Shown: positions 1 to 8,674 of the stretch, piece after piece
How positions within the stretch are numbered: the stretch's first letter is position 1
Layout of the letters: the number at the start of each line of letters is the position of its first letter
From: Anaerolineae bacterium
Lineage (GTDB): Bacteria > Chloroflexota > Anaerolineae > B4-G1 > SLSP01
Direction of reading: 5' to 3'
NCBI GenBank assembly: GCA_003562365.1
Contig: PWVB01000248.1
Location: 1-33,049 of the forward strand
Length of the DNA stretch: 33,049 nucleotides
The notes under the pieces: generated by a model
What the model was told of the DNA's origin: nothing
What the model saw: only the letters and a program-made list of their open reading frames with translations
Databases searched by the model: none
Translations under genes and position numbers: made by a program

Positions 1-182
1 CAGCGGAGCCTCCGACAGCCCGTGAGGGAATGGACGAGACTGCACCGGCCGTGGTCGTCGGTGGGCAAGTGCTGACATCTTCACCGGTAGCCCAGCATGG
101 AGACGGAACAGCAGAGGTCGGTGATCGATCGGACAAGCCTCGTGGACCCTGTAGGCTGGAAGATAGATCGAGTCTCGGAGGG

Positions 183-2159
183 ATGGATGTCGCTACCGCT
201 GACCGGCCTATTCATTGCCCCCCGATCACCCAGGTCTTTGACCCGGAGGGGCCGCTGGCTCAAGCACTGGGCGCACACTATCGTCCCCGCACGGGACAGG
301 TGCAGATGGCGGTCTTGGTGCGCGAGGCTCTGCAAGCCCGCCGGCACGCCGTGCTTGAGGCGGGTACCGGCATCGGCAAGTCCTTCGCCTATCTGGTACC
401 GGTGCTCTGGTCCGGCACCTCGGCGGTCATCAGCACCTCCAATAAAGGACTAATGAACCAACTCTGGGAAAAGGACATCCCGCGCCTTCTGCGGGTCGCG
501 CCCCAGCCGGTCACAACCGCTTTGCTCAAGGGGCGCAGCAACTACGTCTGTGCGCTGCGCTTGGATCGTATGAAAAACATCGGAGGGCTACCTGGCCTGG
601 AGCCTGAGCCGGATTTAACTGCCGAGGCACTGGAGAAGGAACCGTCGGGGGATATGGAGCTGATGCGGCTGCCGTCGCGTCTGGCGGCACGCCTGAGCGT
701 GAGCAGCCGGGAGTGCCATGGGCACCGTTGTGACCACTTTTCAGGCTGCTTCTACGAGAAGGCCAAGCGGGAGGCAATCCAAGCTGACCTGGTTGTAACG
801 AACCACGCGCTGCTCTGTCACAACGCACTGCTGGCCGAAAATCACATCCTACCCGTCCGGCCGGTGTTAATCATCGACGAGGCCCACCAGCTACCTCGCT
901 ACGCCGTTGATGCATTAACGCTAGCACTGGGGCAGGATCAGTTCTGGGGATTGATCAACCTGCCACAGGTCCGCGAAGCAGTCGAAGACCAGGAGCTTCT
1001 GGACGAGTTAAGCACCAGCTACGAGGTCTTCTACCGCGCCTTGGCTCGACAACGGCCTGGCCAATCCCATGATGCCCGTCGCCCTACCCGATGGGCCCTG
1101 GTGGGCGAACTCCAGGATGGACTGGCGCTTTGGGCTGCGTTGCAGCAACTGCAGCGCGCGCTGGCGCACACCCGTTCGCTGGCGGAAGGCGATCGGGACG
1201 CGATCTTGATGCAAGCAGAGGCGGTGACCGCCACCGTCGATGTGCTGGCAAGACCCGAGCCAGAGACCCACATCCGTCTTTGCGAGCTGGAGGAAAAAGT
1301 GATGTCGGATGGCGCCGATGCGTATCATGCAAGCTACCGTCCCCTAGAGGTAGCCGATCCGCTGCAGCGGCTGCTGTTTGAGACCTGGCCGCGCGTCATC
1401 TGCACCAGTGCGACCCTCGGCGTTGGCAAAGACCTCGGATGGTTCCAGAGGCAGGTAGGTCTGCCAAGGATCGGGGCGGAGGTGATCGCCGCCACGTTGC
1501 CGGGCCCATTCGATTATGGGCGCCAGATGCTACTCTACACCCCGCGCTCGCTGGTGCCGGTCTACGATGCGGCGCGTCAGGCCTTTGCCGGCGGGTACAT
1601 TGCGCAGCTCACCGAGGAAGTACAGCGGCTGCTGGAGGCCAGTCGCGGCCGCGCACTGGTCCTTTGTACCAGCTACGCGAGGATGCATCAGCTGTATGAC
1701 GCGCTGGCTCCCACGCTACAGCCCCGCTATCCTTGCTATCGTCAGGGCGAAACCGCACAGCCCGAGCTGGTGACACGCTTCAGACAGGCCGGCAACGCGA
1801 TCCTCTTCGCAACCCGAGGTTTCTGGGAAGGGTTGGATATACCCGGCGAGGCGCTGGCCCTGGTTATCCTAGACAAGATCCCCTTTGTACCTTATGACGA
1901 TCCGATCATCCGGCGTCAGGAAGCTCGCATCCAGGCGCGCGGAGGCAACGCCTTCTACGAGCTGCAGATCGGCCCAGCAATCCTCAACCTCCGTCAGGGA
2001 GCCGGGCGCCTTATCCGTACCGAGACCGACCGTGGGGTCATCGCGCTTCTGGATGGACGGGTGCTGCGTAAGACCTACGGTCGCCAGATCATCCAGTCGT
2101 TGCCCGAAGGATGTCACACCACCGATTTCACCGATGTAGCGGACTTTCTCCGCACGTGA
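183..2159 (+). CDS. dinG: DinG-family ATP-dependent DNA helicase (XPD-like, Fe-S)
   Basis: Superfamily 2 helicase of the DinG/YoaA/XPD group, expected to unwind DNA 5' to 3' using ATP and an Fe-S cluster during repair or replication restart in the cytoplasm. The reading frame is open from an ATG at 30. I prefer the ATG at 183 (658 aa) because the DinG-like block starting FDPEGPLAQAL lies about 19 residues after it, as in YoaA-type proteins, and the 51 residues before it look non-conserved. Numbering from position 30: RTGQ at 87-90, Walker A GTGIGKS at 112-118, a four-cysteine Fe-S set C174/C229/C234/C240, DEAH at 283-286, and motif VI QGAGRLIR at about 656-663. All key residues are present and the C-terminus is intact. 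A GGAGGG abuts the ATG at 183, too close to be ideal, so the exact start stays open. It is a single gene, followed by a palindrome and a converging tRNA. Confidence 0.9.
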   Translation: MDVATADRPIHCPPITQVFDPEGPLAQALGAHYRPRTGQVQMAVLVREALQARRHAVLEAGTGIGKSFAYLVPVLWSGTSAVISTSNKGLMNQLWEKDIPRLLRVAPQPVTTALLKGRSNYVCALRLDRMKNIGGLPGLEPEPDLTAEALEKEPSGDMELMRLPSRLAARLSVSSRECHGHRCDHFSGCFYEKAKREAIQADLVVTNHALLCHNALLAENHILPVRPVLIIDEAHQLPRYAVDALTLALGQDQFWGLINLPQVREAVEDQELLDELSTSYEVFYRALARQRPGQSHDARRPTRWALVGELQDGLALWAALQQLQRALAHTRSLAEGDRDAILMQAEAVTATVDVLARPEPETHIRLCELEEKVMSDGADAYHASYRPLEVADPLQRLLFETWPRVICTSATLGVGKDLGWFQRQVGLPRIGAEVIAATLPGPFDYGRQMLLYTPRSLVPVYDAARQAFAGGYIAQLTEEVQRLLEASRGRALVLCTSYARMHQLYDALAPTLQPRYPCYRQGETAQPELVTRFRQAGNAILFATRGFWEGLDIPGEALALVILDKIPFVPYDDPIIRRQEARIQARGGNAFYELQIGPAILNLRQGAGRLIRTETDRGVIALLDGRVLRKTYGRQIIQSLPEGCHTTDFTDVADFLRT

Positions 2160-2160
2160 A

Positions 2161-2190
2161 AGCCGGAGCGCTTAGCTAAGCGCTCCGGCT
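2161..2190. terminator. 30-bp perfect palindrome between dinG and tRNA-Gln
   Basis: Both halves (2161-2175 and 2176-2190) are exact reverse complements, so either strand can form a long GC-rich hairpin. It starts one base after the dinG stop codon and lies just 3' of the converging tRNA-Gln. The plus-strand tail has no U-run. The minus-strand side continues with TTT. I read it as a shared bidirectional terminator, probably more effective for the tRNA; the lack of a proper U-tract keeps confidence moderate. Confidence 0.5.
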
Positions 2191-2195
2191 CGCTA

Positions 2196-2267
2196 CTGGG
2201 GCGGCACGATTCGAACGTGCGATTGACGGATTCAAAGTCCGTTGCCTTACCACTTGGCCACGCCCCA
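2196..2267 (-). tRNA. trnQ: tRNA-Gln (anticodon UUG)
   Basis: On the minus strand this folds as a full cloverleaf. The acceptor arm TGGGGCG pairs with CGCCCCA. A D-arm with GGCCAAGTGGTAAGGC and an anticodon stem ACGGA/TCCGT with loop CTTTGAA (anticodon TTG) follow. The T-arm is GCACG-TTCGAAT-CGTGC and the discriminator base is G. The body closely resembles bacterial glutamine tRNAs, including the U1 at the acceptor start. The 3' CCA is not encoded (TAG follows), so CCA must be added enzymatically. Confidence 0.96.
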
Positions 2268-2276
2268 ACTATGGTA

Positions 2277-2304
2277 ATTATACCCGAAGACAAATCCGAG
2301 GCAA
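2277..2304 (-). promoter_or_regulatory. Sigma70-type promoter of tRNA-Gln
   Basis: The minus strand reads TTGCCT (-35, 2299-2304), a 16-nt spacer, and a perfect TATAAT (-10, 2277-2282). The predicted start falls about 3 nt before the mature tRNA 5' end at 2267, a typical spacing for a monocistronic tRNA gene. Confidence 0.7.
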
Positions 2305-2344
2305 TTACCGGCATAGGCTTGTACAGGCCTGGATGCTATTGGGG

Positions 2345-4120
2345 CTAGAAAGGCCAGATCCAGAGTATGAGCGGGATGCCTACCGCCACGATAATGAGCT
2401 CGATGGGCAAGCCCAACCGCCAGTAGTCACCGAACTTGTAGCCTCCCGGCTCTAGCACCAACACGTTCGACTGATGGCCGATAGGCGTGAGGAACGCACA
2501 AGATCCACCAATCGCCACCGCTACTAGGAAGGGATCTACCGACACGCCCAGGCCCTGTCCCACGCCGATGGCAATGGGCGCCATCAGCACTACCGCTACG
2601 GCATTGTTGACCAGGTCAGAAAGAAACATCGTTGTAAGCAGGAACAGCGCCAGTGTCATAGCGGGCGAAAGGTAGTTGGAGATCATCAGGATCTGATCGG
2701 CGATCAGCTGCGCGCCGCCAGTGCGTTCCATCGCCAGCCCGACTGGAATCACTGCCCCCAACAGTAGAACAATGGGCCAGTTTATGCTCTGGTAGGCTTC
2801 TTGCAGACTGACCAAACCAGTCAAAGCCGTCCCACACGCCGCAAGCGCCATGGCGATCTGCACAGGCAGAATACCTAGCGCCGCTGTGACCATCGCCGCA
2901 GCGAAAATCCCGGAGGAAAGGTAAAGGCTGCCGCCCCGACTCAGCCGCAGCTTGCGCTCCACCAGGGGTAGACAGCCCAGTTCCTGCAGCGTCTCGTGCA
3001 GGGTGTCGCGCCGGCCTTGCAGCAATAGCACATCCCCGGTGCGAAAGCGGATATCGGCCAACTGAGCGCGGAGACGTGAGCCCCGACGGGAGGCTGCCAG
3101 CAAATTCACCCCATAGCGCCACCGCAGGTTCAGATTGCGCGCGGTTCTGCCGACCAGGCGCGAGTCCGGCGCAACCACCACCTCCACCAAGCTGATCTCC
3201 GCGGACTGCAGCGACTCCTCACCCAGTGGTTTGGATTCTGCCAGCTCCAGCTCGGCTTCCTGAAGGAACTCTTCAAGATTTTCAACGTCAGCCCTCACGA
3301 TGAGCACATCCTCGGGCTGGATCATATCAAAGCTCGACGGCGCCGGGTAGCGCTCTCCGTCCCGTACGATGCCGACGATCAGCACATCAGCGTCGGTCAC
3401 CGAGTGCATCATACGCACCGACTTGTTAGCCAGCGGCGAGTCGGGAAGCAACCGTACCTCGCTGAGATAATCGCCGATATCCAACAACCGTTCCACAGCT
3501 CCGCTTTTTTTCCGGTCAGGAATCAGCCGCCACCCGACAAAGGCAATGAATGTGACGCAGAAAAAGGCGATCCCGATGCCCAAAGGGGCGAAGTCAAACA
3601 TACGGAAGGGCTCGCCTACATACTGATCCCGAAAAGTCGCGATGATCACGTTGGGAGGCGTGCCGATCAGGGTCATCATCCCCCCAAAGTGGGCGCTGAA
3701 GGCCAGCGGCATCAGCAACAGCGCTGGGGAGCGCCCGCTTTTGTGGGCTAGGCGGATGGCGACGGGCATAAAGACCGCCAACGCCCCCACGTTATTCATG
3801 AACGCCGAGGCGATGGCGACCAAGCCGCAGAGCGCAAGCAGCTGCAACGTGAGTTGGTCCCCCACGCCGGAGATCCAGCGGGCGAGCACATCGACCACTC
3901 CTGAGTTCTGCAAGCCGCGGCTTACCACCAGCACCGCGGCAACCGTGATAACGGCAGGATGTCCAAACCCCGAGAAAGCCTGCTCAGCAGGCACGATGCC
4001 GAGTACTGCAAGCAACAGCACGGCCATCAGTGCTACAAGATCATAGCGCCACAATCCCGACATCGGGATGGCCAGGATCATGAGCACTACCACGTAGACA
4101 ACCCCTATTTCCAGCGTCAT
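2345..4120 (-). CDS. SLC13/DASS-family transporter with two RCK_C domains
   Basis: Inner-membrane carrier of the divalent anion/sodium symporter (SLC13) type, 591 aa. Hydrophobic helices occupy residues 1-200 and 400-591. They flank a soluble middle (about 220-385) that looks like two successive TrkA-C/RCK_C ligand-sensing domains, a common layout in the bacterial sulfate/dicarboxylate-permease subgroup. Paired transport motifs are visible: MNNVGA at 108-113 with GTPPNVI at 153-159, and LVNNAVAV at 503-510 with TPIGHQSN at 545-552. The ATG at 4120 is preceded by GAGGA at good spacing. It has its own promoter, so it need not depend on the upstream PL22-like gene. Substrate cannot be told from sequence; sulfate, a dicarboxylate or another small anion are options. 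Confidence 0.88.
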   Translation of the reverse strand: MTLEIGVVYVVVLMILAIPMSGLWRYDLVALMAVLLLAVLGIVPAEQAFSGFGHPAVITVAAVLVVSRGLQNSGVVDVLARWISGVGDQLTLQLLALCGLVAIASAFMNNVGALAVFMPVAIRLAHKSGRSPALLLMPLAFSAHFGGMMTLIGTPPNVIIATFRDQYVGEPFRMFDFAPLGIGIAFFCVTFIAFVGWRLIPDRKKSGAVERLLDIGDYLSEVRLLPDSPLANKSVRMMHSVTDADVLIVGIVRDGERYPAPSSFDMIQPEDVLIVRADVENLEEFLQEAELELAESKPLGEESLQSAEISLVEVVVAPDSRLVGRTARNLNLRWRYGVNLLAASRRGSRLRAQLADIRFRTGDVLLLQGRRDTLHETLQELGCLPLVERKLRLSRGGSLYLSSGIFAAAMVTAALGILPVQIAMALAACGTALTGLVSLQEAYQSINWPIVLLLGAVIPVGLAMERTGGAQLIADQILMISNYLSPAMTLALFLLTTMFLSDLVNNAVAVVLMAPIAIGVGQGLGVSVDPFLVAVAIGGSCAFLTPIGHQSNVLVLEPGGYKFGDYWRLGLPIELIIVAVGIPLILWIWPF

Positions 4121-4168
4121 ATCGATGTCCTCAGGAATCCCCCAGTGTCCTTGTTAACACAGAGCGCC

Positions 4169-4196
4169 ATTATAGCGCAGCAGGTCGATGGGACAA
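4169..4196 (-). promoter_or_regulatory. Promoter of the SLC13-type transporter gene
   Basis: On the minus strand, TTGTCC (4191-4196), a 16-nt spacer and a consensus TATAAT (4169-4174) lie about 50 bp before the ATG at 4120. It sits in the gap after the PL22-like gene, so the transporter is probably transcribed independently. Confidence 0.6.
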
Positions 4197-4240
4197 CGCC
4201 CACACCTTGGCGATTCAGGCTATCGCGCCGTCATCGACCC

Positions 4241-5419
4241 CTACCGATCGCTCTGTATGCAGGCCTCCCAAGTTGCTGGCGCCATATACACATCCATGGT
4301 GCCCCCGACATCCGATCCCCAGATCACATGCTGATCATCCGGCGTCAGAATGGGGTGTGGGTGGCTGGCCTTGCGCCAGGAAGTGTCATGGCGGCAAAGT
4401 CGTCCGACGATCGCCCGGTGACTGTCCGCATCGTACTTGATCAGCGAGATATAGCGGCGATACTCAGGATCCTCCAGCAGGATCTGGGCAGTGTCGCCGA
4501 CGGCAATATGCGTCTCATCGTTGGCATAGACATGGACGGGCCGCCGATAAGGATAATAGTAACGGCGCTCGTCGGATCCATCGGGGTTCACGTAGATGTC
4601 CGCGTGAAACAAGTCGTCGATATCAGGACGATAGCGATACGAGTACTGGGTCCCGACCCTGCCGTTGAGAGTGAAAAACTCGTGGCCCACGCGCTCAAGG
4701 TGGCGCTGGGTCTCAATCAGCGGATACACTTCGTCGGTCGCCACCTTAGCGATCCACATCCGCTGGACCAAGCTCCAGGGCCCTTCGTGGCAGAAGAGAA
4801 TCGTGTTCTCATCCTGAGGATGGATAATCACATGGGTCATCCGGCGATGGTCACCCGTCACCGTATAGCCCACCCTGGCCTCGGTATCATAACGGAGGAT
4901 CAGGCTGGTAGGATGACGGTAGAACTTCTCGCGAAAGCCCTTGGAGCCACCGGAGAACTCCGGCTCATAACGGGCGGTGCAGAGTTCTACATCGTTGAGT
5001 TCCACGATGGTGAAGGCCAGATAACGTCCATCAGCGGTGCAGGTGAGGCTAGCAGGGATGAAGCCACTTGGCACATCCATCAGCGCCTCTTCTTCCAGCG
5101 TATCGATCCGCACCGATTTGAGTGTATGTCCGGCGAAATAGTAGAGGATGTGGTTCTCCTGATCAAGACAGCCGCTGTGCACGTTCCCGTCCTGGGTCAG
5201 CTGCACCAGTTTACCGTCGAACAGGCCCAGCGTGTAGAACTGATGCTGGCCCGTCCGATTGGATGTGACGATGACGAAACTGCTGTCCCGGTCCACCTGA
5301 GATGCCGTAAAGTAGGGATGGTTGGTCTCGCCCTCACCGTCGCTCAGCCGCGTGACCTCAACGCCGGTCTCCGGGTCCTCGGCCCGCTGTACATCCGAAT
5401 AAGTGATCGTGCCCTTCAT
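4241..5419 (-). CDS. PL22-like oligogalacturonate lyase family protein (divergent)
   Basis: Beta-propeller protein of the oligogalacturonate lyase (PL22) type, 392 aa. The family cleaves unsaturated or saturated digalacturonate by Mn-dependent beta-elimination in the cytoplasm. Visible family blocks (numbered from the ATG at 5422) are HVIIHP 197-202, CHEGPW 211-216, GHEFF 246-250 and HPHP 354-357. The Gln of the usual Q-x-x-H-x-H metal motif appears to be Lys351 here, although the two histidines (354, 356) remain. Activity or substrate may therefore differ from the copy at 16.5-17.6 kb. Two ATGs stand in tandem; AGGAGG at 5425-5430 is only 2 nt from the first but 5 nt from the second, so I start at 5419. 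No signal peptide. It is divergent from the dehydratase gene at 6602. Confidence 0.8.
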   Translation of the reverse strand: MKGTITYSDVQRAEDPETGVEVTRLSDGEGETNHPYFTASQVDRDSSFVIVTSNRTGQHQFYTLGLFDGKLVQLTQDGNVHSGCLDQENHILYYFAGHTLKSVRIDTLEEEALMDVPSGFIPASLTCTADGRYLAFTIVELNDVELCTARYEPEFSGGSKGFREKFYRHPTSLILRYDTEARVGYTVTGDHRRMTHVIIHPQDENTILFCHEGPWSLVQRMWIAKVATDEVYPLIETQRHLERVGHEFFTLNGRVGTQYSYRYRPDIDDLFHADIYVNPDGSDERRYYYPYRRPVHVYANDETHIAVGDTAQILLEDPEYRRYISLIKYDADSHRAIVGRLCRHDTSWRKASHPHPILTPDDQHVIWGSDVGGTMDVYMAPATWEACIQSDR

Positions 5420-5424
5420 CATAG

Positions 5425-5430
5425 CCTCCT
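5425..5430 (-). promoter_or_regulatory. Ribosome binding site deciding the PL22-like start
   Basis: AGGAGG on the minus strand, 5 nt before the second of two adjacent ATG codons and only 2 nt before the first. This favours initiation at 5419. Confidence 0.6.
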
Positions 5431-5447
5431 CTGGTGTGGGGTGCGCA

Positions 5448-5475
5448 CCGATAGTCAGACGCCTCTGCCTGTCAA
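5448..5475 (-). promoter_or_regulatory. Possible promoter of the PL22-like gene
   Basis: A perfect TTGACA (5470-5475), 16-nt spacer and weak TATCGG (5448-5453) read toward the gene on the minus strand. A second TTGACAGG copy lies 27 bp upstream (TTGACA at 5497-5502). The repeated octamer could be coincidence or an operator. The -10 match is poor. Confidence 0.35.
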
Positions 5476-5502
5476 CAGACCTATGATACTCCGACCTGTC
5501 AA

Positions 5503-6529
5503 AAACGAAACGAGCTGACGAGTCTCTGACGGGGATGCACGATCCGAAACCTATCGTGGATGCACATCGTTATGACCAGTGAATGACGCAGCAACATCCC
5601 CTCGGAGATGACCGGCGCCTGAGACGAGGCGGCGTCAAGATAAGCCCGTAGCAGCTATAGACCGAGACTAACGGCCCAGCTCAGGAGGCGAAGGGATTAA
5701 GACGTTTCATCGGCCCTTAGGGACCTTTGATGATGCAGGGCAGACGCAGCGCACATCTCACAGATCGAGGCTCGCGGCAAAGGATAGAAAGCTCCTGCAC
5801 AGCCACAGCGAGGATGCTGATGTCGTGAAAGGCACCTACACCAACGGTATGGCAGTCTCAGGACTCGGTGTCGTCAGCGCCAATCCTGATATGGCACAGG
5901 CAACCTTGACTCTACTGAAAGAAGGTCGAGAAGTACGAAGAACCTCAGCTCACCCACTACATATACCGTTTTTTTGTATTAGTAAACACAATATAGGACG
6001 CACCGCTGACATACCTGCCTTTTTACAGGGGAGCCAGGCTTAGGTGTGAATCTAAGGAGAAAGAATCTCACCAGCTTTTGTCAGAGGCCGTCCAGAAGAT
6101 GAACCCCTAGATGACCGCTACTCAAAGCTTTGGTGAGTGGAGATCATCCATAACCCTGAGATGAGACGTCCGACAGGCGAGACAATCTAGCACCTGTCCC
6201 ACCAGGTGCAGGTTATGACGGGGAACACCGATGCTGTAGCACGTTACTGGCCGGGATCGTCAACGCCAGCGCCAACGCAGTCTCCGACGTCACCTTCGGC
6301 GCTGGCAATTCGCTGGCCTTGATGAGACAGGCCCACAACAATCAGATGGTCCAGCAGTAAGCCGCCCACTGGATCAGCCGATTCTGGTCACCAATGTCAG
6401 GAACAGCTACCCTGTCTACGCGATTCGCTAGCCTCAGGGGCATCGCAGCTCGCAAGAGGGCCAGCTGACATAGAGCCGGGGCCCATCATCCGTCAGAAAG
6501 CGGGTGCTTTCCTCTTTGCGCGACAGGGC
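5503..6529. other. Gap of about 1 kb without a convincing gene
   Basis: No open frame here looks like a normal protein. A GTG-started frame of 72 codons (5825-6043, +) and a short open stretch ending at the TAA at 6358-6360 (+) have coding-like composition (the latter reads AGIVNASANAVSDVTFGAGN and onward) but no good start. They may be remnants of a decayed gene. The 5960-6000 region is AT-rich with a run of seven T. A perfect 7-bp hairpin lies at 6190-6209, and an inverted repeat CTCACCA/TGGTGAG is at 6067-6073 and 6131-6137. The rest looks like unselected DNA between two divergent transcription units. Confidence 0.5.
6190..6209. repeat. Short perfect hairpin in the intergenic gap
   Basis: GCACCTG (6190-6196) and CAGGTGC (6203-6209) pair exactly around a 6-nt loop. 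No U-run follows on either strand. Could be an operator half-site pair or a structure left from a lost gene. Confidence 0.4.
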
Positions 6530-6535
6530 TACAAT
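6530..6535 (+). promoter_or_regulatory. -10-like box before the dehydratase gene
   Basis: TACAAT lies 66 bp before the GTG at 6602. No good -35 stands at the right distance (TTTCCT at 6508-6513 is the nearest), so this is a weak promoter call. Confidence 0.3.
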
Positions 6536-6601
6536 GGGGCAGGAATTCGTCGTCCCCTTTGAGCCCGCACTGGGCCCTACCGATCATCAAGGAGGTTACT
6601 A

Positions 6602-7648
6602 GTGAAGGTCATTCACCTGCATATCGCAGTTCACCATCGTGAGCCCAACCCCAACCCGATCCGCGACGCGCTGCAGAGCCTGCCCGGCTCAGGGTCCGTC
6701 CAGGTCACAATCGAAACCGACGCCGGTGTCAACGGTAGCGGAGAGGTTGGATTCGGGCGGATTGGCGGTGCCCCAGACGTCCTGGCGGCACTGATCGAGC
6801 AGGAGCTCAAACCCCTAGTCCTGTACACTGACCCAGCCTACGTGCGCGCCACGCACACAGCGATGGTGCAGGAGACCGAATATCACGGCACCTTCGGCCT
6901 GGCGACCTTTGGCATTGCCGCAATTGACACCGCTCTGTGGGACTGTCTGGGCAAGGCGCTGGAGGTCCCATGCTGGCAGCTCTGGGGTGGGGCGCAAACC
7001 CGCATTCCAGCCTACGCAATGGTAGGTTGGCTGAACTACAGCATCGGGCACCTGCAGGAGATCTGTGAACAGGCCGTGAGCCAAGGATTTCGCGGAGTGA
7101 AGATCAAGGTGGGATCGCCCACGCTGAGGAAAGATATCGGCCGAATCAAAGCTGTGCGGGCGGTGATCGGCGACGACATCGACCTTATGGTCGACGCTAA
7201 CCAGTCATTGACCACCGCTGAGGCCATCCGCAGGGGCCGTGCCTTTCAAGACCTGAATTGTACCTGGTGGGAGGAACCCATCGCTGCCGATGACGTCGAC
7301 GGATATGCGACACTGGTACAAGCCCTAGATATCCCCATCGCCACCGGTGAGAACCTCTACACGCGGATGGACTTTGCCCGCTTTCTGCGTCGGGATGCCG
7401 TCGATATCATCCAGCCCGATCTGCGCCGGGCCGGCGGTCCTACAGCGATGCTGCAGATCGGCACGCTGGCTGATGCCTTCCGGCGCACGTATGCTTCGCA
7501 CGGGGGTGGACCAGTACAGCTCAACGTGATGGCCTGTCTGCCCAACGCCGTCTACCTCGAGACCGGCCTTCTGGGCCCGGATTCGCCCTTCAAGCTGGAG
7601 GATGGTTGTGTCCCCATCCCTCAAGGTCCCGGCTTTGCTTGGTCGTGA
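6602..7648 (+). CDS. Enolase-superfamily acid-sugar dehydratase/racemase (MR/MLE type)
   Basis: 348-aa cytoplasmic enzyme of the mandelate racemase/muconate lactonizing group. Members abstract the proton alpha to a carboxylate and commonly dehydrate sugar acids. Catalytic residues all visible: K-x-K lysines K167/K169, metal ligands D198 (in DANQS), E224 (EEP) and E250 (GEN), the D273-H300 dyad (QPD and SHGGG), and E320 near the end. The K-x-K plus His/Asp arrangement fits the mandelate-racemase subgroup rather than enolase proper. Next to pectin genes the likely substrate is a hexuronate-derived acid (galactonate, galactarate, rhamnonate or similar), but this is inference. The start is a GTG with AAGGAGG (6589-6595) six bases upstream. 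Its stop is only 3 bp from the stop of the converging ATPase gene. Confidence 0.9.
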   Translation: MKVIHLHIAVHHREPNPNPIRDALQSLPGSGSVQVTIETDAGVNGSGEVGFGRIGGAPDVLAALIEQELKPLVLYTDPAYVRATHTAMVQETEYHGTFGLATFGIAAIDTALWDCLGKALEVPCWQLWGGAQTRIPAYAMVGWLNYSIGHLQEICEQAVSQGFRGVKIKVGSPTLRKDIGRIKAVRAVIGDDIDLMVDANQSLTTAEAIRRGRAFQDLNCTWWEEPIAADDVDGYATLVQALDIPIATGENLYTRMDFARFLRRDAVDIIQPDLRRAGGPTAMLQIGTLADAFRRTYASHGGGPVQLNVMACLPNAVYLETGLLGPDSPFKLEDGCVPIPQGPGFAWS

Positions 7649-7651
7649 TCG

Positions 7652-8665
7652 CTATTGGTAGAGTACACAGCGCACCCACTGGTCAACGCTGGCCTGGAGC
7701 CACGGCGGCTCAACGCGATCACAGCGTCCGGGGCGCATCTCCTGACAGCGCGGGTGGAAGGGACAGCCCTGAGGAATAACATAGGCATTGGGTACATTGC
7801 CACGGATCGAGGTCAGGCGCTGTCCATGGACCTTCTGACCCAGGCGAGGCACCGAGCGGAGCAGCGCCTGCGTGTAGGGATGGTGTGGACGATGGAAGAT
7901 GTCCTCCACTCTCGCCGCCTCAACGACACGCCCCAGATACATAACGATGACGCGCTCCGTCATCTGGGCGATCACACCCAAGTTATGGGTAATGAAGAGA
8001 ATGGCCATCCCGAACCGATGCTGCAGGTCGCGCATCAACTGCAGGATCTGCGCTTCGGTCGTCACGTCTAGGGCCGTTGTCGGCTCATCAGCGATCAGAA
8101 GGTCCGGATAGCTACATAATGCCATCGCGATCATCGCCCGCTGGCACATTCCTCCGCTTAACTCGTGAGGATAGCGCTGGATAGTGCGCTGCGGCTCCGG
8201 CATACCGACGTTGGCCAGCATCTCGACGGCCTCCTGCCACGCCGCTTCCTTCGTGACATCCTTATGCACATGGATTGCCTCAACAATCTGCTGGCCTATC
8301 GAGTGCACGGGGCTCATCGAGGACATTGGCTCCTGGAAGACCATCGAGATCTCCAGCCCACGGATTGCGCGCATCTCGGTGCCTCGGGGATCAAGCTTCG
8401 TGAGATCAACCGACTCTCGCTGGTTGCCAATGGTGCGGTGATAGAGGATCTTGCCCGCCGTGATATGACCCGGCGGTCGCACGATCCGCAGGATCGACCG
8501 CGCCATCACCGACTTGCCGCAGCCACTCTCCCCCACCACCCCCAACGTCTCGCCGGCACGCACGGTGAAGGTCACGCCATTGACCGCGTGGACAGTTCCT
8601 TCGTCGAGGTAAAAACGCGTCTTGAGACCCTCGACCTCCAATAGCGGCGGGCGAGTCTTGATCAT
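7652..8665 (-). CDS. Oligopeptide/dipeptide-type ABC transporter ATPase (DppD/OppD-like), copy 2
   Basis: 337-aa nucleotide-binding subunit of a peptide-family importer, acting at the inner face of the membrane. Walker A GESGCGKS 45-52, Q-loop Q111, signature LSGGMCQRA 169-177 (Cys where the family usually has Arg), Walker B LLIADEP 189-195, H-loop H227. The OppD/DppD C-terminal motif follows: GCPFHPRC at 300-307, C315 and C333. It is clearly paralogous to the ATPase at 27.7-28.8 kb, sharing for example [15 protein letters not shown] and the F-Y-L-D-E-G start. Both are D-type; no F-type partner is seen. It is the last gene of the long minus-strand series, 9 bp after the 681-residue gene. It may supply the second ATPase half of the transporter encoded at the other end. 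Confidence 0.9.
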   Translation of the reverse strand: MIKTRPPLLEVEGLKTRFYLDEGTVHAVNGVTFTVRAGETLGVVGESGCGKSVMARSILRIVRPPGHITAGKILYHRTIGNQRESVDLTKLDPRGTEMRAIRGLEISMVFQEPMSSMSPVHSIGQQIVEAIHVHKDVTKEAAWQEAVEMLANVGMPEPQRTIQRYPHELSGGMCQRAMIAMALCSYPDLLIADEPTTALDVTTEAQILQLMRDLQHRFGMAILFITHNLGVIAQMTERVIVMYLGRVVEAARVEDIFHRPHHPYTQALLRSVPRLGQKVHGQRLTSIRGNVPNAYVIPQGCPFHPRCQEMRPGRCDRVEPPWLQASVDQWVRCVLYQ

Positions 8666-8674
8666 AATGTGACC

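Noticed and set aside
3959-5518. A long plus-strand open frame opposite the PL22-like gene and the start of the SLC13 gene
   Set aside because: The minus-strand products have clear family motifs, while the plus-strand translation lacks any. It is a mirror frame caused by GC-rich codon bias.
5825-6043. 72-codon GTG-started frame as a real gene
   Set aside because: GAGGA lies 11 nt upstream, which is marginal. The C-terminal half is AT-rich and unlike protein, and no family is recognised. Kept only as a possible remnant.
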